Positions 1-8,056 of a stretch of DNA of 64,000 nt are shown here, in pieces; within the stretch, counting starts at the first letter, position 1; each line of letters opens with the position of its first letter. The notes beneath the pieces were generated by a model. It saw only the letters and a list, made by a program, of their open reading frames with translations. It had not been told where the DNA came from and ran no database searches. This DNA is from Klenkia sesuvii (GTDB lineage: Bacteria; Actinomycetota; Actinomycetes; Mycobacteriales; Geodermatophilaceae), in assembly GCF_037083825.1 (NCBI RefSeq), contig NZ_JBAPLU010000009.1:62001-126000 (forward strand). The letters run 5' to 3'. Both the position numbers and the translations under genes were made by a program.

Positions 1-2
1 AC

Positions 3-1268
3 GGCAGCTACGCCCTGGACGGCGGGACCACCGCCGCCCGCGTGCTGGCTGCCGCCATCACCCTCGTGGTGGTCGCGCTGGGCACCGCCGAGCTGGCCGG
101 CGACCGGCGGGAGAGCGAGACGTACTGCCTCCTGCTGCTGGCCGCGCTGGGCGTGGTCGTGCTGGCCGGCGCCTCGGACCTGCTGGTGCTGGTCGTCGGG
201 TTCCTGCTGGCGTCGATCCCGGTGTACGGGCTGGTGGGGCTCGGCCGCACCCGTCCCGGCACCGAGGCCGCCGTCCGCACCTACCTGCTCGGTGCCCTGG
301 CCGGCATCCTGCTCATGCTGGGGGTCACCCTGCTGACCGCGCTGGCCGGCGGGTCGACCTACCGCGAACTGGCCGAGCGGTTGCCGGGCGCGCCGCTCGC
401 CGCGGTCGGCGTCGGCGTCCTCCTCGTGCTGGTCGGCCTGCTGTTCGAGGCCGGCGCCGTCCCGCTGCACCCGTGGGTGCCCGACGCCGTCCAGGGCACC
501 CGGACGGCGGTGGCCGCGTTCCTGACCACCGTGCCCAAGGTGGGCGCCCTGCTGGCGCTGTCCCGGCTGGTCGAGACCGTCCCCGCCGCGGTGCCGGTGC
601 GGCCGGTGGTCGGCGGGCTCGCCGCGGCCAGCCTGGTGCTGGGCACCTTCGCCGCGTTCGGCCAGCACGACCTGCGCCGGTTGCTGGGCTGGTCGACGGT
701 CAGCCAGGTCGGGTTCCTGCTGGTGCCGGTGGCGGCGGCCGGTCGGTCCCCGCTGGCGGTGGGTTCGCTGGTGCTCTACCTGGCCGGCTACGCGGTCACG
801 ACCCTGGCGCTGTTCGCCGTCCTGGCCGCGCTCCCCCAGCAGCGCACGCTCACCGACGTCCGGGGCAGCGCGCGGGCGCACCCCTGGCTGACCGCGGTGG
901 TGCTGCTCGGCCTGCTGGGCACCGCGGGCACACCGCCCACCGCGGTCTTCCTCGGCAAGCTGACGACCTTCACCGCCGCCTGGGAGGCCGGCCTCGCCTG
1001 GTTGGTCGTCGTGGCGGTCGCGGCCACCGTGGCCAGCCTGTTCTACCTGCTGCGCTGGGGTGCGGCGGTGCTGCCGTGGTCGGCGCCGTCAGGGCCCGGA
1101 GCGGCGGCCGAGCCAGCAGACCCCGAACCAGCGGACCCCGAGCCGGCAGACCCCGGACCGGCGGGGCGGTGGGCGGCGAGCACCGCGGTGCTGTGCGCCG
1201 CCGGCGTCCTGGTGCTCGGCGTGGGCGGCGACGTCGTGCTGTCCGGGACGGCGGCGCTGGTCCGCTGA
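3..1268 (+). CDS. nuoN: NADH-quinone oxidoreductase subunit N-like (5' truncated by window edge)
   Basis: Membrane subunit of respiratory complex I related to Mrp-type antiporters. The frame is open to the window edge and reads coherently (GSYALDGG...), so the true start lies upstream; the GTG at 42 is probably internal. The protein is almost all hydrophobic helices. A loop with the antiporter-family segment PLHPWVPDAVQGTRTAVAAF and the following LTTVPKVGALLAL helix identifies the family. The C-terminus has a five-residue repeat rich in Ala-Asp-Pro-Glu (about positions 1110-1160) before a last helix, unusual for NuoN. It is probably the last gene of a nuo operon. At least 421 residues are visible; about 500 is usual. 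Confidence 0.85.
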   Translation, partial: GSYALDGGTTAARVLAAAITLVVVALGTAELAGDRRESETYCLLLLAALGVVVLAGASDLLVLVVGFLLASIPVYGLVGLGRTRPGTEAAVRTYLLGALAGILLMLGVTLLTALAGGSTYRELAERLPGAPLAAVGVGVLLVLVGLLFEAGAVPLHPWVPDAVQGTRTAVAAFLTTVPKVGALLALSRLVETVPAAVPVRPVVGGLAAASLVLGTFAAFGQHDLRRLLGWSTVSQVGFLLVPVAAAGRSPLAVGSLVLYLAGYAVTTLALFAVLAALPQQRTLTDVRGSARAHPWLTAVVLLGLLGTAGTPPTAVFLGKLTTFTAAWEAGLAWLVVVAVAATVASLFYLLRWGAAVLPWSAPSGPGAAAEPADPEPADPEPADPGPAGRWAASTAVLCAAGVLVLGVGGDVVLSGTAALVR

Positions 1269-1921
1269 CCGGCCCGCGCGGCCAGGATGACCGCCGTGCT
1301 GCGGTCCAGGTGTTCGCGCACGGCCGCCGGCCCGCGCTGCTGCACGTCGTCCAGGTAGGCCTGGTGCTCGCCCACCAGCGCGCCGACGTCGTAGGCCGGG
1401 CGCACGTGCACCAGCAGCAGGAGCACCTCGGAGTGCAGCCGGGCGTAGGCCTCGGTGATCCGCGGGCTGCCGGCTGCGGCCACCAGCGCGAGGTGCACCT
1501 GCGCGTGCGCGGTGGCGACGGCCGGCCAGTCGTCGTCCGGGGCGTCGGCGAGCTCGGCGACCGCTCGCCGGGCCGCGGAGAGCACCTCGTCGGGCCACCG
1601 CGTGCCGTGCGCCTCGCCGAGCAGCCGCACCGCCTCCCCCTCCAGCGCGCCGCGCAGCTGCTGCAGGGCCACGACGTCGGCGTCGGCGAACGCGGCGACC
1701 CGCACGCCCCGGTAGGCCTCGGCCACCAGCAGCCGCTCGTCGACCAGCCGGGCCAGCGCCGCCCGCACGGTGTGCCGGGAGGCTCCGGTGGCCGCGGCGA
1801 GGTCCTCCTCCCGCAGCGGCTCCCCGGGAGCCAGCGCACAGGTGAGCACCCGCCGCCGCAGGTCGTCGGCCAGCCGGGCCGTCGCGGTCGGCCCCGGCGC
1901 CGCCTCACGCCGCCGCGGCAC
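1043..1921 (-). CDS. GntR-family regulator (FadR/FCD type) with antisense-encoded tail
   Basis: Ligand-responsive DNA-binding repressor. The winged helix spans about residues 14-77 (LAAATGASRHTVRAALARLV recognition region) and an FCD-like helical effector domain about 85-215. The GTG at 1921 lies inside the end of the upstream transporter gene (17-bp overlap), implying translational coupling. The recognisable domain stops near residue 217, exactly where the convergent nuoN-like gene ends. The frame then runs another 75 or so residues of low-complexity Ser/Ala/Gly sequence antisense to nuoN. That tail may be real or a lost stop. The likely target is the palindrome before the exporter gene at 2816. 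Confidence 0.75.
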   Translation of the reverse strand: MPRRREAAPGPTATARLADDLRRRVLTCALAPGEPLREEDLAAATGASRHTVRAALARLVDERLLVAEAYRGVRVAAFADADVVALQQLRGALEGEAVRLLGEAHGTRWPDEVLSAARRAVAELADAPDDDWPAVATAHAQVHLALVAAAGSPRITEAYARLHSEVLLLLVHVRPAYDVGALVGEHQAYLDDVQQRGPAAVREHLDRSTAVILAARAGQRTSAAVPDSTTSPPTPSTRTPAAHSTAVLAAHRPAGPGSAGSGSAGSGSAGSAAAPGPDGADHGSTAAPQRSR

Positions 1922-2810
1922 TCGCGACCACCCCCGCGCGCCGCCGGCGGGCCGTGAGGACGGCGATGCCCAGCCCGAGCACCGCCACCCCGGCCCCGGC
2001 CGCCGGGGCCAGCCGCTCACCCAGCACGCCCACCCCCAGCAGCGCCGCGCACAGGGGCTCGGCCAGGGTCAGCGTCGCGACGGTGGTCGCCGGCAGCCGG
2101 GCCAACCCGTAGCCGAACAGCAGGTAGGCGACGGTCGTGGTGACCACGCCCAGCCACAGGGTGAGCACCAGGCCGTCGACGGTGAGCAGGCCGCCCGGGC
2201 CGGCCACCAGGAGCACCGGCAGCGCCACCGCCGCGGCCGAGCCGAACACCGCGCCGACCGACCGGGTCGGTGCCCACCCGCGGTCGAGCAGCTCCTTCAC
2301 CGCCACGGCGTAGAGCGCGTACGAGGCGCCCGCGACCACCGACCAGAGCACCCCGGCGCGCCACGAGCCGCCGCCCGACCCGGCGGCGACCAGCGCCAGC
2401 CCCACCAGGGCCAGCGCGGTGGCCGCCCACCACCGGCGCTCGGGCCGGCGTGCACGCAACCCGGCGTCCAGCAGGCCGGTCACCACCGGTGCCGAACCGA
2501 GGGCGACGACGGTGCCGATCGCCACGCCGTTCGTCGTCGTCCCGGCGAAGAAGGTCGGCTGGTAGGCCAGGACACCGACCGCACCCCCGGCCACCACCCA
2601 CCCGGTGGGCACCCGGGCCAGCAGCCCGACCCCGCCGGCCGGGGCCGAGCCGGTGCCGCGGAGGACGCAGAGGGCGAGCAGCCCGCCGCCGACGACGATG
2701 CGGGCCAGCCCGACCACCAGCGGCGAGGCGTCGACGTCGAGGAGGGCCTGCGCCGTCCCGGTGGTGCCGAAGCCGACGGCGGCCAGCAGCACCGCGACCA
2801 CGTACCTCAC
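1905..2810 (-). CDS. EamA/DMT-family drug-metabolite exporter
   Basis: Inner-membrane transporter of the drug/metabolite superfamily with two EamA repeats and about ten transmembrane helices in 301 residues, the usual size. The second repeat is recognisable from ASYALYAVAVKELLDRG through the closing helices with TLAEPLCAALLGVGVLGERL. The GTG start at 2810 has no Shine-Dalgarno in front: only five bases separate it from a 17-bp palindrome. The transcript is therefore probably leaderless with the operator inside the promoter. It overlaps the GntR gene, a typical exporter-plus-own-repressor pair. The substrate is unknown. Confidence 0.85.
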   Translation of the reverse strand: MRYVVAVLLAAVGFGTTGTAQALLDVDASPLVVGLARIVVGGGLLALCVLRGTGSAPAGGVGLLARVPTGWVVAGGAVGVLAYQPTFFAGTTTNGVAIGTVVALGSAPVVTGLLDAGLRARRPERRWWAATALALVGLALVAAGSGGGSWRAGVLWSVVAGASYALYAVAVKELLDRGWAPTRSVGAVFGSAAAVALPVLLVAGPGGLLTVDGLVLTLWLGVVTTTVAYLLFGYGLARLPATTVATLTLAEPLCAALLGVGVLGERLAPAAGAGVAVLGLGIAVLTARRRRAGVVASAAAA

Positions 2811-2815
2811 GCCGC

Positions 2816-2832
2816 GGATTGTTGCACAATCC
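2816..2832. promoter_or_regulatory. Palindromic operator, probably for the GntR regulator
   Basis: GGATTGTTGCACAATCC is a perfect inverted repeat with 7-bp arms around TGC. It sits between the glycosylase stop (2841) and the exporter start (2810). The TTGT-N3-ACAA core is of the kind bound by FCD-type GntR repressors. Its position directly before the exporter-GntR operon suggests autoregulation. Confidence 0.6.
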
Positions 2833-2840
2833 TCCCGGGG

Positions 2841-3647
2841 TCAGGTCTGGCAGCGCGGGCACCACCACGTGTGCCGCACCCCGGGGTCGTTCGGCACCTC
2901 GGGCGAGAACTCCAACCGCGTGCCGCACCGTCGGCAGGGCTCGCCGGTGCGGCCGTAGACGTAGTACCGCTCCCCCGGTCGGGTGTTGCCGGTGGTCACC
3001 CGCCCCGGCCCACCGGGCTGCACCGCGAACCGCATCGCCCGCACCGCGAGCCTGACCAGGGGCTCGACCTCGACCTGCCCGACCGGGGTGAGCGGCAGGT
3101 GCCCGCGCAGGAACGCCAGCTCGTTGACCCACACGTTGCCCAGCCCCAGCACCAGGCGCTGGTCCAGCAGCGCGGACACCAGCGGCCGGTCGGGCTGGGA
3201 CTCCAGGTTCGCGGTGGCCTGGGCGACGACCTCGGGCACCGGACAGGTGTCGTCGAGCAGGTCGGGGCCCAGGTGACCGACGACGGTGTGCTCGGCCTCG
3301 GTGGGCAGCAGCTCGACCACCGGCAGCCGCAGCCCGATCGCGGTGGGCCCGCTGGTGGCGAGCACCAGACGGGCGTCGCCCATCAGCCGGCGCGGCAGCA
3401 GCTTGCCGTGGCCGACGATGCTCCACTCGCCGTCCATCTCCAGGTGGGTGTGCAGGGTAACCGCTCGGCCGTCGTGGTCGAAGCGGGTCAGCATGTGCTT
3501 GCCGCGCGGGACCACCGACAGCACCCGGGCACCCGAGAGGTCGGCGGTGGCGAACCGGGGGACGCGGAAGTCGCTGCGCTCGACCTCGGTGCCGGTCAGC
3601 ACCTGCATCCGGCGCGCGAGCCGGTAGATCGTGTCACCTTCGGGCAT
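2841..3647 (-). CDS. Fpg/Nei-family DNA glycosylase-AP lyase (endonuclease VIII type)
   Basis: Base-excision repair enzyme that removes oxidised bases and cleaves the abasic site. The mature N-terminus PEGDTIYRLAR carries the catalytic Pro1 and Glu2 of the Nei type, which fixes the ATG at 3647. An H2TH region (DQRLVLGLGNVWVNELAFL) lies in the middle and a C-terminal zinc finger CRRC...CPRC ends the protein. Length is 268 residues, normal for Nei2-like actinobacterial enzymes. It seems to be a single gene; the regulator-exporter operon follows on the same strand after the operator. Confidence 0.92.
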   Translation of the reverse strand: MPEGDTIYRLARRMQVLTGTEVERSDFRVPRFATADLSGARVLSVVPRGKHMLTRFDHDGRAVTLHTHLEMDGEWSIVGHGKLLPRRLMGDARLVLATSGPTAIGLRLPVVELLPTEAEHTVVGHLGPDLLDDTCPVPEVVAQATANLESQPDRPLVSALLDQRLVLGLGNVWVNELAFLRGHLPLTPVGQVEVEPLVRLAVRAMRFAVQPGGPGRVTTGNTRPGERYYVYGRTGEPCRRCGTRLEFSPEVPNDPGVRHTWWCPRCQT

Positions 3648-3678
3648 GAGGGCTCCACCGTAGACACGGTGCGGCCGG

Positions 3679-5250
3679 TCAGCCCGGTGGGACCGGCGTC
3701 CGCCCCCACGCCGCAAGCAGGGCGGTCAGCGCGGTGTCCGAGCCGGGCGCCCCGAGCAGCGCCAGCCCGACCGGGAGACCGTCCACGAGCGCGGCCGGGG
3801 CCACGGCCGAGGGCACCCCGCCGACCCCGGCCAGGCAGGTGAGCCGCAGCGTCGCCGCCCGCAGCGCGGCCTTCTCGGCGGTGGTGGCCTCGAGCCGGGG
3901 GCCGGTCGTGCTGGTGGCCGGGGCGAGCACGGCGACACCTGGGCCGATGCGGGCGCGCAGCTGCGCCCGCGCACCGTCGAGCACCTCACGGGCGGCGGCC
4001 TCCTCGCCGGGAATGACCGCCGCCGCGTCGGCGAAGCGCTGGGCGATGCCGGGACCGAGGACGCCGGGGTGCGCGGTGACCCAGGCCCCGTGGGCGGCCC
4101 AGGCCTCGGCGCCCTGCACCGTGCGGAAGGCGGTGAACCAGGCCTGCTGCTCGTCGGGCTCGGTGAGGCGCACGCTGCGCAGCGGGAGCCCGGACGCCGC
4201 AGCCAGTTCGCGGGCGGCGCCCAGCAGGGCGTCGGCCTCGGCCGGCTCGGCGAGGTCGAGCTGGTCCTGCGCCAGCACCAGCTCGGTGATCGACGCCGCC
4301 GCGGGTAGCAGCACCTGCGCCACCCGGTGCAGCAGGTCGGCGTCGCGGCTCAGCCAGCCCACCGTGTCGAAGCTCGGGGCCAGCGGCCGCACGCCGTCCA
4401 GGGACAGCGCCCCGTGCGTGGGGCGCAGGCCGTGCAGGCCGCACCACGACGCCGGCACCCGGATCGACCCGGCGGTGTCGGTGCCCAGCCCGAGGTCGGC
4501 CTGCCCGCGGGCGACGGCGCTGGCCGGACCGCTGGTGGAGCCGCCGACGACGCGCGTCGGGTCCCACGGGTTCACCGGGCTGCCGGTGTGCACGTTGGTG
4601 CCCGAGATGCTGTAGGCCAGCTCGTCGGTGGCCGCGATGCCGCGCACGTGCGCGCCCGCGGCGAGCAGCGCGGCCAGCGTTGGGGCGTGGGCGGGCTCGG
4701 GCCGGGCCTGGGCGAGCGCCACCGGGTTCCCCGACCCCACCCGTTGCCCGGCCACCGCGATCAGGTCCTTCACCGCGACCGCCGTGCCGTCCAGTGGACC
4801 CCGCCCGGTCGGGGCCACGAGCGGAGAGCCCAGCACCCGCCAGGTGGCCGGGTCGGTGATCGGCTCCAGCGGCTGCGGGCCGGAGCTCACGTGCGCCACC
4901 CGCACCTGCCAGTGCACGGCACCCCGCTCCCACACCTGGGTCTGCAGCCCGCGCGTGCCGTCAGGGCGCAGCGTCTCGGCGACGGCGGTCGCCAGGTCGG
5001 GACCGTGCACCACCACGTGCACCGCGGTCACGGTCCGGGCCGGCGCGCCACCGCGGTCGCGGCGGTACTCGCTGATCGCCTCGTGCGAGACCAGCACCCC
5101 GCCGGCGTCGGCGCGCAGCGTGGTGGGCCCGGGGGCGAACAGCGCATCCAGCTCGGGGAGGTCGTCGGCGGCCAGCGCGCGCTCGTACCGGTCGACCGCG
5201 GCGCGGACCTCGGCCTCGACGTCCGGCCCCCCGGCGTCCGCGATCGTCAC
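3679..5250 (-). CDS. AtzH-like domain fused to amidase-signature hydrolase
   Basis: Amide-bond hydrolase, probably acting late in N-heterocycle breakdown. Residues about 1-125 form an SnoaL/AtzH-like (DUF3225) domain (AVDRYERALAADDLPELDAL). The rest is an amidase-signature domain with the full Ser-cisSer-Lys triad: Lys in AVAVKDLI, Ser in GGSTSGPASAVARG and nucleophile in GTDTAGSIRVPASWCGLHG. In cyanuric-acid pathways AtzH is a small separate partner beside the AtzE amidase, so this resembles a natural fusion of partners. The GTG start at 5250 overlaps the cupin stop (GTGA). It is the last gene of a five-gene coupled operon. 523 residues. Confidence 0.88.
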   Translation of the reverse strand: MTIADAGGPDVEAEVRAAVDRYERALAADDLPELDALFAPGPTTLRADAGGVLVSHEAISEYRRDRGGAPARTVTAVHVVVHGPDLATAVAETLRPDGTRGLQTQVWERGAVHWQVRVAHVSSGPQPLEPITDPATWRVLGSPLVAPTGRGPLDGTAVAVKDLIAVAGQRVGSGNPVALAQARPEPAHAPTLAALLAAGAHVRGIAATDELAYSISGTNVHTGSPVNPWDPTRVVGGSTSGPASAVARGQADLGLGTDTAGSIRVPASWCGLHGLRPTHGALSLDGVRPLAPSFDTVGWLSRDADLLHRVAQVLLPAAASITELVLAQDQLDLAEPAEADALLGAARELAAASGLPLRSVRLTEPDEQQAWFTAFRTVQGAEAWAAHGAWVTAHPGVLGPGIAQRFADAAAVIPGEEAAAREVLDGARAQLRARIGPGVAVLAPATSTTGPRLEATTAEKAALRAATLRLTCLAGVGGVPSAVAPAALVDGLPVGLALLGAPGSDTALTALLAAWGRTPVPPG

Positions 5251-5684
5251 GCCGCGCTGAGGACGGCGCCCAGCACCGCGGCGTCCTCGGCGTCCAGCTC
5301 GGCCTCCGGGCCGGTCAGGATGAGATCGGCGAAGCCGCCGTCGTTCTCCATCACGGTGATCGTGTAGAGCCGCTCGGTCGCCGAGGTGTTGACGATGTGG
5401 TGCACCGACGTCGCCGGCAGCACGATGACGTCCCCCGGGCCGAGGTCGGCGACGTGCTCGTCGCTGTGCGCCCGGGCGGTGCCGCGCAGCACGACGAAGG
5501 TCTCGGTGGAGGCCTCGTGCGAGTTGTCCGGCTGCGAGCCGCCGGGCTCCCAGATCTCCAGCACGACGGTGGTGCCCGACCCGTCGGCCGGGCCGGACAG
5601 GACGGCGAGCCGCACGCTGCGGTTGTCGCCGATGTGGTGCGGGGTGATGTCGGCCAGCGACTTGACGACGGGGGCCAGGGCCAC
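5247..5684 (-). CDS. Cupin-domain protein
   Basis: Small single-domain cupin of 145 residues. Both cupin motifs are seen: HEASTETFVVLRGTA and PGDVIVLPATSVHHIVN, with His/Glu residues suited to metal binding. It could be a ring-processing or isomerising enzyme, or a dioxygenase-like step; the sequence alone does not say. It starts nine bases after the isochorismatase-type gene and its stop overlaps the amidase start, so it is translated as part of the operon. It is an intracellular protein without a signal peptide. Confidence 0.85.
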   Translation of the reverse strand: MALAPVVKSLADITPHHIGDNRSVRLAVLSGPADGSGTTVVLEIWEPGGSQPDNSHEASTETFVVLRGTARAHSDEHVADLGPGDVIVLPATSVHHIVNTSATERLYTITVMENDGGFADLILTGPEAELDAEDAAVLGAVLSAA

Positions 5685-5693
5685 GGGACGCTC

Positions 5694-6434
5694 CTAGGTG
5701 TCGAGGCCGGCGCGCAGCTCGGCCGAGGTGGTGGTGAACCCGAAGCACTGGCGCACGTTGTAGAGCGTCGCGTCGGTGCAGAAGCCCGGGGACGTGGTGC
5801 CGCACAGGTCCTCGACCAGGACGACGTCGTAGCCGAGGTTCGCCGCGTCGACGAGCGTGGCGTACACGCACTGGTCGGTGTTGAGCCCGGCGAACAGCAG
5901 GGTGTCCACCCGCAGGTTGCGCAGCACCGAGTCCAGCGGGGTGTCGGGGAAGCCGCTCATCCGGTGCTTGGCCACGTGCAGGTCGGCGGGCTCGGGCACC
6001 AGCTCGTCGACCAGCCCGGCCGACCAGGAGCCGAGCTGGAGCACCCGCGACCCGCCGGGCAGCGGGTCCCCGATGCCGGTGGAGGCGCCGTCGGGGTCGT
6101 AGACGTGCCGGACGCCGGGCGGCAGGTTGGCCCGGTCGGGCCGGGTGCCCCAGGTCAGCCACACCACGGGGACGCCGGCCGCCCGCAGCTCGGGCAGCAC
6201 CGCCGCCAGGGCCCCGATCGGCCCGGCGGCGCCGGAGACGTCGACCCCGATGGAGGCCAGCCAGCCGTGGGGGTGGCAGAAGTCGTTCTGCAGGTCGACC
6301 GCGACCAGGGCCGTGCGCGACAGGTCGAGCGTGAGCCGCTGGGGCAGCGCACCGACCTCGACCGGCCGGGGCTCGACGGCCGGCCGCCGCAGGTCGACGT
6401 GCTCGGGCGAGAGGGTCCAGTCGTTGCGGCTCAA
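5694..6434 (-). CDS. Isochorismatase-family cysteine hydrolase
   Basis: Cysteine hydrolase of the family containing N-carbamoylsarcosine amidase, biuret hydrolase and ureidoacrylate amidohydrolase. The triad is present: Asp in LVAVDLQNDFC, Lys in VAKHRMSGFPDTPLD and Cys in FAGLNTDQCVYATL. The start is the TTG at 6434, which overlaps the SDR stop (ATTGA); no ATG or GTG fits the domain. 246 residues, with about 40 residues before the fold begins. In this operon, with creatininase and amidase relatives, it most plausibly removes a carbamoyl or amide group. The exact substrate is not visible. Confidence 0.87.
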   Translation of the reverse strand: MSRNDWTLSPEHVDLRRPAVEPRPVEVGALPQRLTLDLSRTALVAVDLQNDFCHPHGWLASIGVDVSGAAGPIGALAAVLPELRAAGVPVVWLTWGTRPDRANLPPGVRHVYDPDGASTGIGDPLPGGSRVLQLGSWSAGLVDELVPEPADLHVAKHRMSGFPDTPLDSVLRNLRVDTLLFAGLNTDQCVYATLVDAANLGYDVVLVEDLCGTTSPGFCTDATLYNVRQCFGFTTTSAELRAGLDT

Positions 6435-7186
6435 TGCGTGACCATCCCGCCGGCCACGTTCAGCGCCTCGCCGGTCAGGTAGTCCGAGTCCGACGACGCG
6501 AGGAACAGTGCGGCACGGGCGACGTCCGCGGGCTCGCCGAGCCGGCCCAGCGGCGACCTCGCCGACCACCGGGCGACGTCCTCGGCGGTGCGGGTCCCGG
6601 CCCCCATCTCGGTCAGCACGTACCCCGGGCACAGGCAGGTCGCGGTGATGCCCAGCGGGCCGAGCTCCTCGGCCGCGGCCCGGGTGAGCCCGATGACGGC
6701 GGCCTTGGACGCCGCGTAGTGCGCCTGGCCCGCTCCCCCGGCCTTGCCGCCCATCGAGGCGGTGTTCACGATCTTCCCCACCACGTCGCCCGGGAACGCG
6801 GGTGCCCGCTCGGCGACCATCGCGGTCACCGCCACCTGGGTGGTCACCAGCATCGCGCGCACGTTGACCGCGAACACCTCGTCCCACTCCGTGGGCTCGA
6901 TGTCCAGCAGCGGCGCGAACCGCAGGATGCCCGCGTTGTTGACCAGCACGTCGACCCCGCCGAGCGCGTCGACGGCCGACTGGGTGGCCGTGCGGGTGGC
7001 GGCGACGTCGGCCAGGTCGACCTCGACCGCGTGGCCGCCCACCTCGGCGGCCAGCTTCCCCGCCTCCTCGGCCAGCACGTCCACGACGGCCACCGCGGCG
7101 CCCTCGGCGGCGAAGGTGCGCACCATCGCCGCGCCGATGCCGCGGGCGCCGCCCGTGACGACGACCCGCTTGCCGGCCAACCTCAC
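6431..7186 (-). CDS. SDR-family NAD(P)-dependent oxidoreductase
   Basis: Classical short-chain dehydrogenase of 251 residues. It has the nucleotide motif TGGARGIG, an acidic residue at VDVLAEE suggesting NAD preference, the structural NNAG, and the Ser-Tyr-Lys set in NTASMGGKAGGAGQAHYAAS followed by K. The GTG start at 7186 overlaps the creatininase stop (GTGA), and its own stop overlaps the following TTG start. Its role within the operon is oxidation or reduction of an alcohol/keto intermediate released during ring breakdown; that is inference. Confidence 0.9.
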   Translation of the reverse strand: MRLAGKRVVVTGGARGIGAAMVRTFAAEGAAVAVVDVLAEEAGKLAAEVGGHAVEVDLADVAATRTATQSAVDALGGVDVLVNNAGILRFAPLLDIEPTEWDEVFAVNVRAMLVTTQVAVTAMVAERAPAFPGDVVGKIVNTASMGGKAGGAGQAHYAASKAAVIGLTRAAAEELGPLGITATCLCPGYVLTEMGAGTRTAEDVARWSARSPLGRLGEPADVARAALFLASSDSDYLTGEALNVAGGMVTH

Positions 7187-7962
7187 CGGCGGGGGCCGGG
7201 GTCGAAGCGGGCGACCTCGGCGAACGCCTCGCCCAGGTAGGTCAGCATCGCCTCGGCCTTCTCCTTGCCGTGCTCGGCGGTGGCGGTGCTCGCGTCGCCG
7301 ATCACGCCGTCGGGGCCGAAGTCGTCCGACGTCCAGCCGAAGCTGACCGACCCGCCGAAGCGCACGTGCCGGTACTCGGTGAGCTGCTCGGGGACCCAGC
7401 GCTGCGCCTTGTCCATGTCGACCAGCTCGGGCCGCAGGTGCAGCATCAGCGAGGTCTCCTCGTGGCCGCCGTGGATGCCCAGGCCCAGCTCGCCCTCGGG
7501 GCTCTGCCCGCCGTGGTCGGCCGGCAGCGAGGGGTGCAGCGTGAAGGTGCGCAGGCCGTGGGCGATCCGCAGGTCGCGCGCGGCGACCTGCAGCAGGGCG
7601 GAGTTGCCGCCGTGGCCGTTGACGAACGCCAGCCGCCGGGCCGGGGTCTTGGTGATCGAGGAGCCGAGGTCGTGCAGCACGCTCATCAGCGTCTGCGCCG
7701 AGAGCCAGAAGGTGCCGCAGCTCCAGTGGTGCTCGTTGCTCTTGGTGTAGGCCAGCGGCGGCAGCAGCCACAGGTCCAGCTCCTCGCCGAACTCCGCGAC
7801 CGCCCGCTCGGCCATGCTCTGCGCGGTGATCAGGTCGGTGGCGACCGGCAGGTGCGGGCCGTGCTGCTCGATCGCGCCGGTCGGCAGCACCAGCACCGAG
7901 TCCGGGCCGAGGGCGTCGGCGATGGCGGGGGCGGTGAGCTCGGTGAGCAGTCGGACGGTCAC
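7183..7962 (-). CDS. Creatininase-family amidohydrolase
   Basis: Metal-dependent cyclic-amide hydrolase of the creatininase fold, which also includes MftE and formamidopyrimidine deformylases. Metal ligands are all visible: Glu/His in PTGAIEQHGPHLPVATD, the FVNGHGGN loop and Glu in IHGGHEETSLML. 259 residues, the family size. It is the first gene of the coupled five-gene operon and is transcribed away from the amidohydrolase at 8057 over a 94-bp divergent promoter. Ring opening of a lactam or imidazolone-type heterocycle would fit. GTG at 7962 is chosen because the conserved TELTAPAIADAL segment follows at once. Confidence 0.9.
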   Translation of the reverse strand: MTVRLLTELTAPAIADALGPDSVLVLPTGAIEQHGPHLPVATDLITAQSMAERAVAEFGEELDLWLLPPLAYTKSNEHHWSCGTFWLSAQTLMSVLHDLGSSITKTPARRLAFVNGHGGNSALLQVAARDLRIAHGLRTFTLHPSLPADHGGQSPEGELGLGIHGGHEETSLMLHLRPELVDMDKAQRWVPEQLTEYRHVRFGGSVSFGWTSDDFGPDGVIGDASTATAEHGKEKAEAMLTYLGEAFAEVARFDPGPRR

Positions 7963-8008
7963 GGCACCGGACGCTAGGACCGGGTCGTTGCCGTGCGGTG
8001 ACGACTGC

Positions 8009-8033
8009 GTTCCAGCCGACACCTGCGTGGAAC
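8009..8033. promoter_or_regulatory. Inverted repeat in divergent promoter
   Basis: GTTCCA and TGGAAC form an inverted repeat with a 13-bp spacer, midway between the divergent creatininase operon and the amidohydrolase gene. It could be an operator for a regulator encoded elsewhere, since no regulator gene lies inside the island. Only six bases per arm match, so it is tentative. Confidence 0.3.
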
Positions 8034-8056
8034 ACGCGCCTGCCAGGGTCGGTGGC

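Noticed and set aside
1269..1957. Long plus-strand open frames across the GntR gene
   Set aside because: Arg/Gly/Pro-rich translations typical of shadows opposite a GC-rich gene; the minus strand carries clear HTH and FCD motifs.
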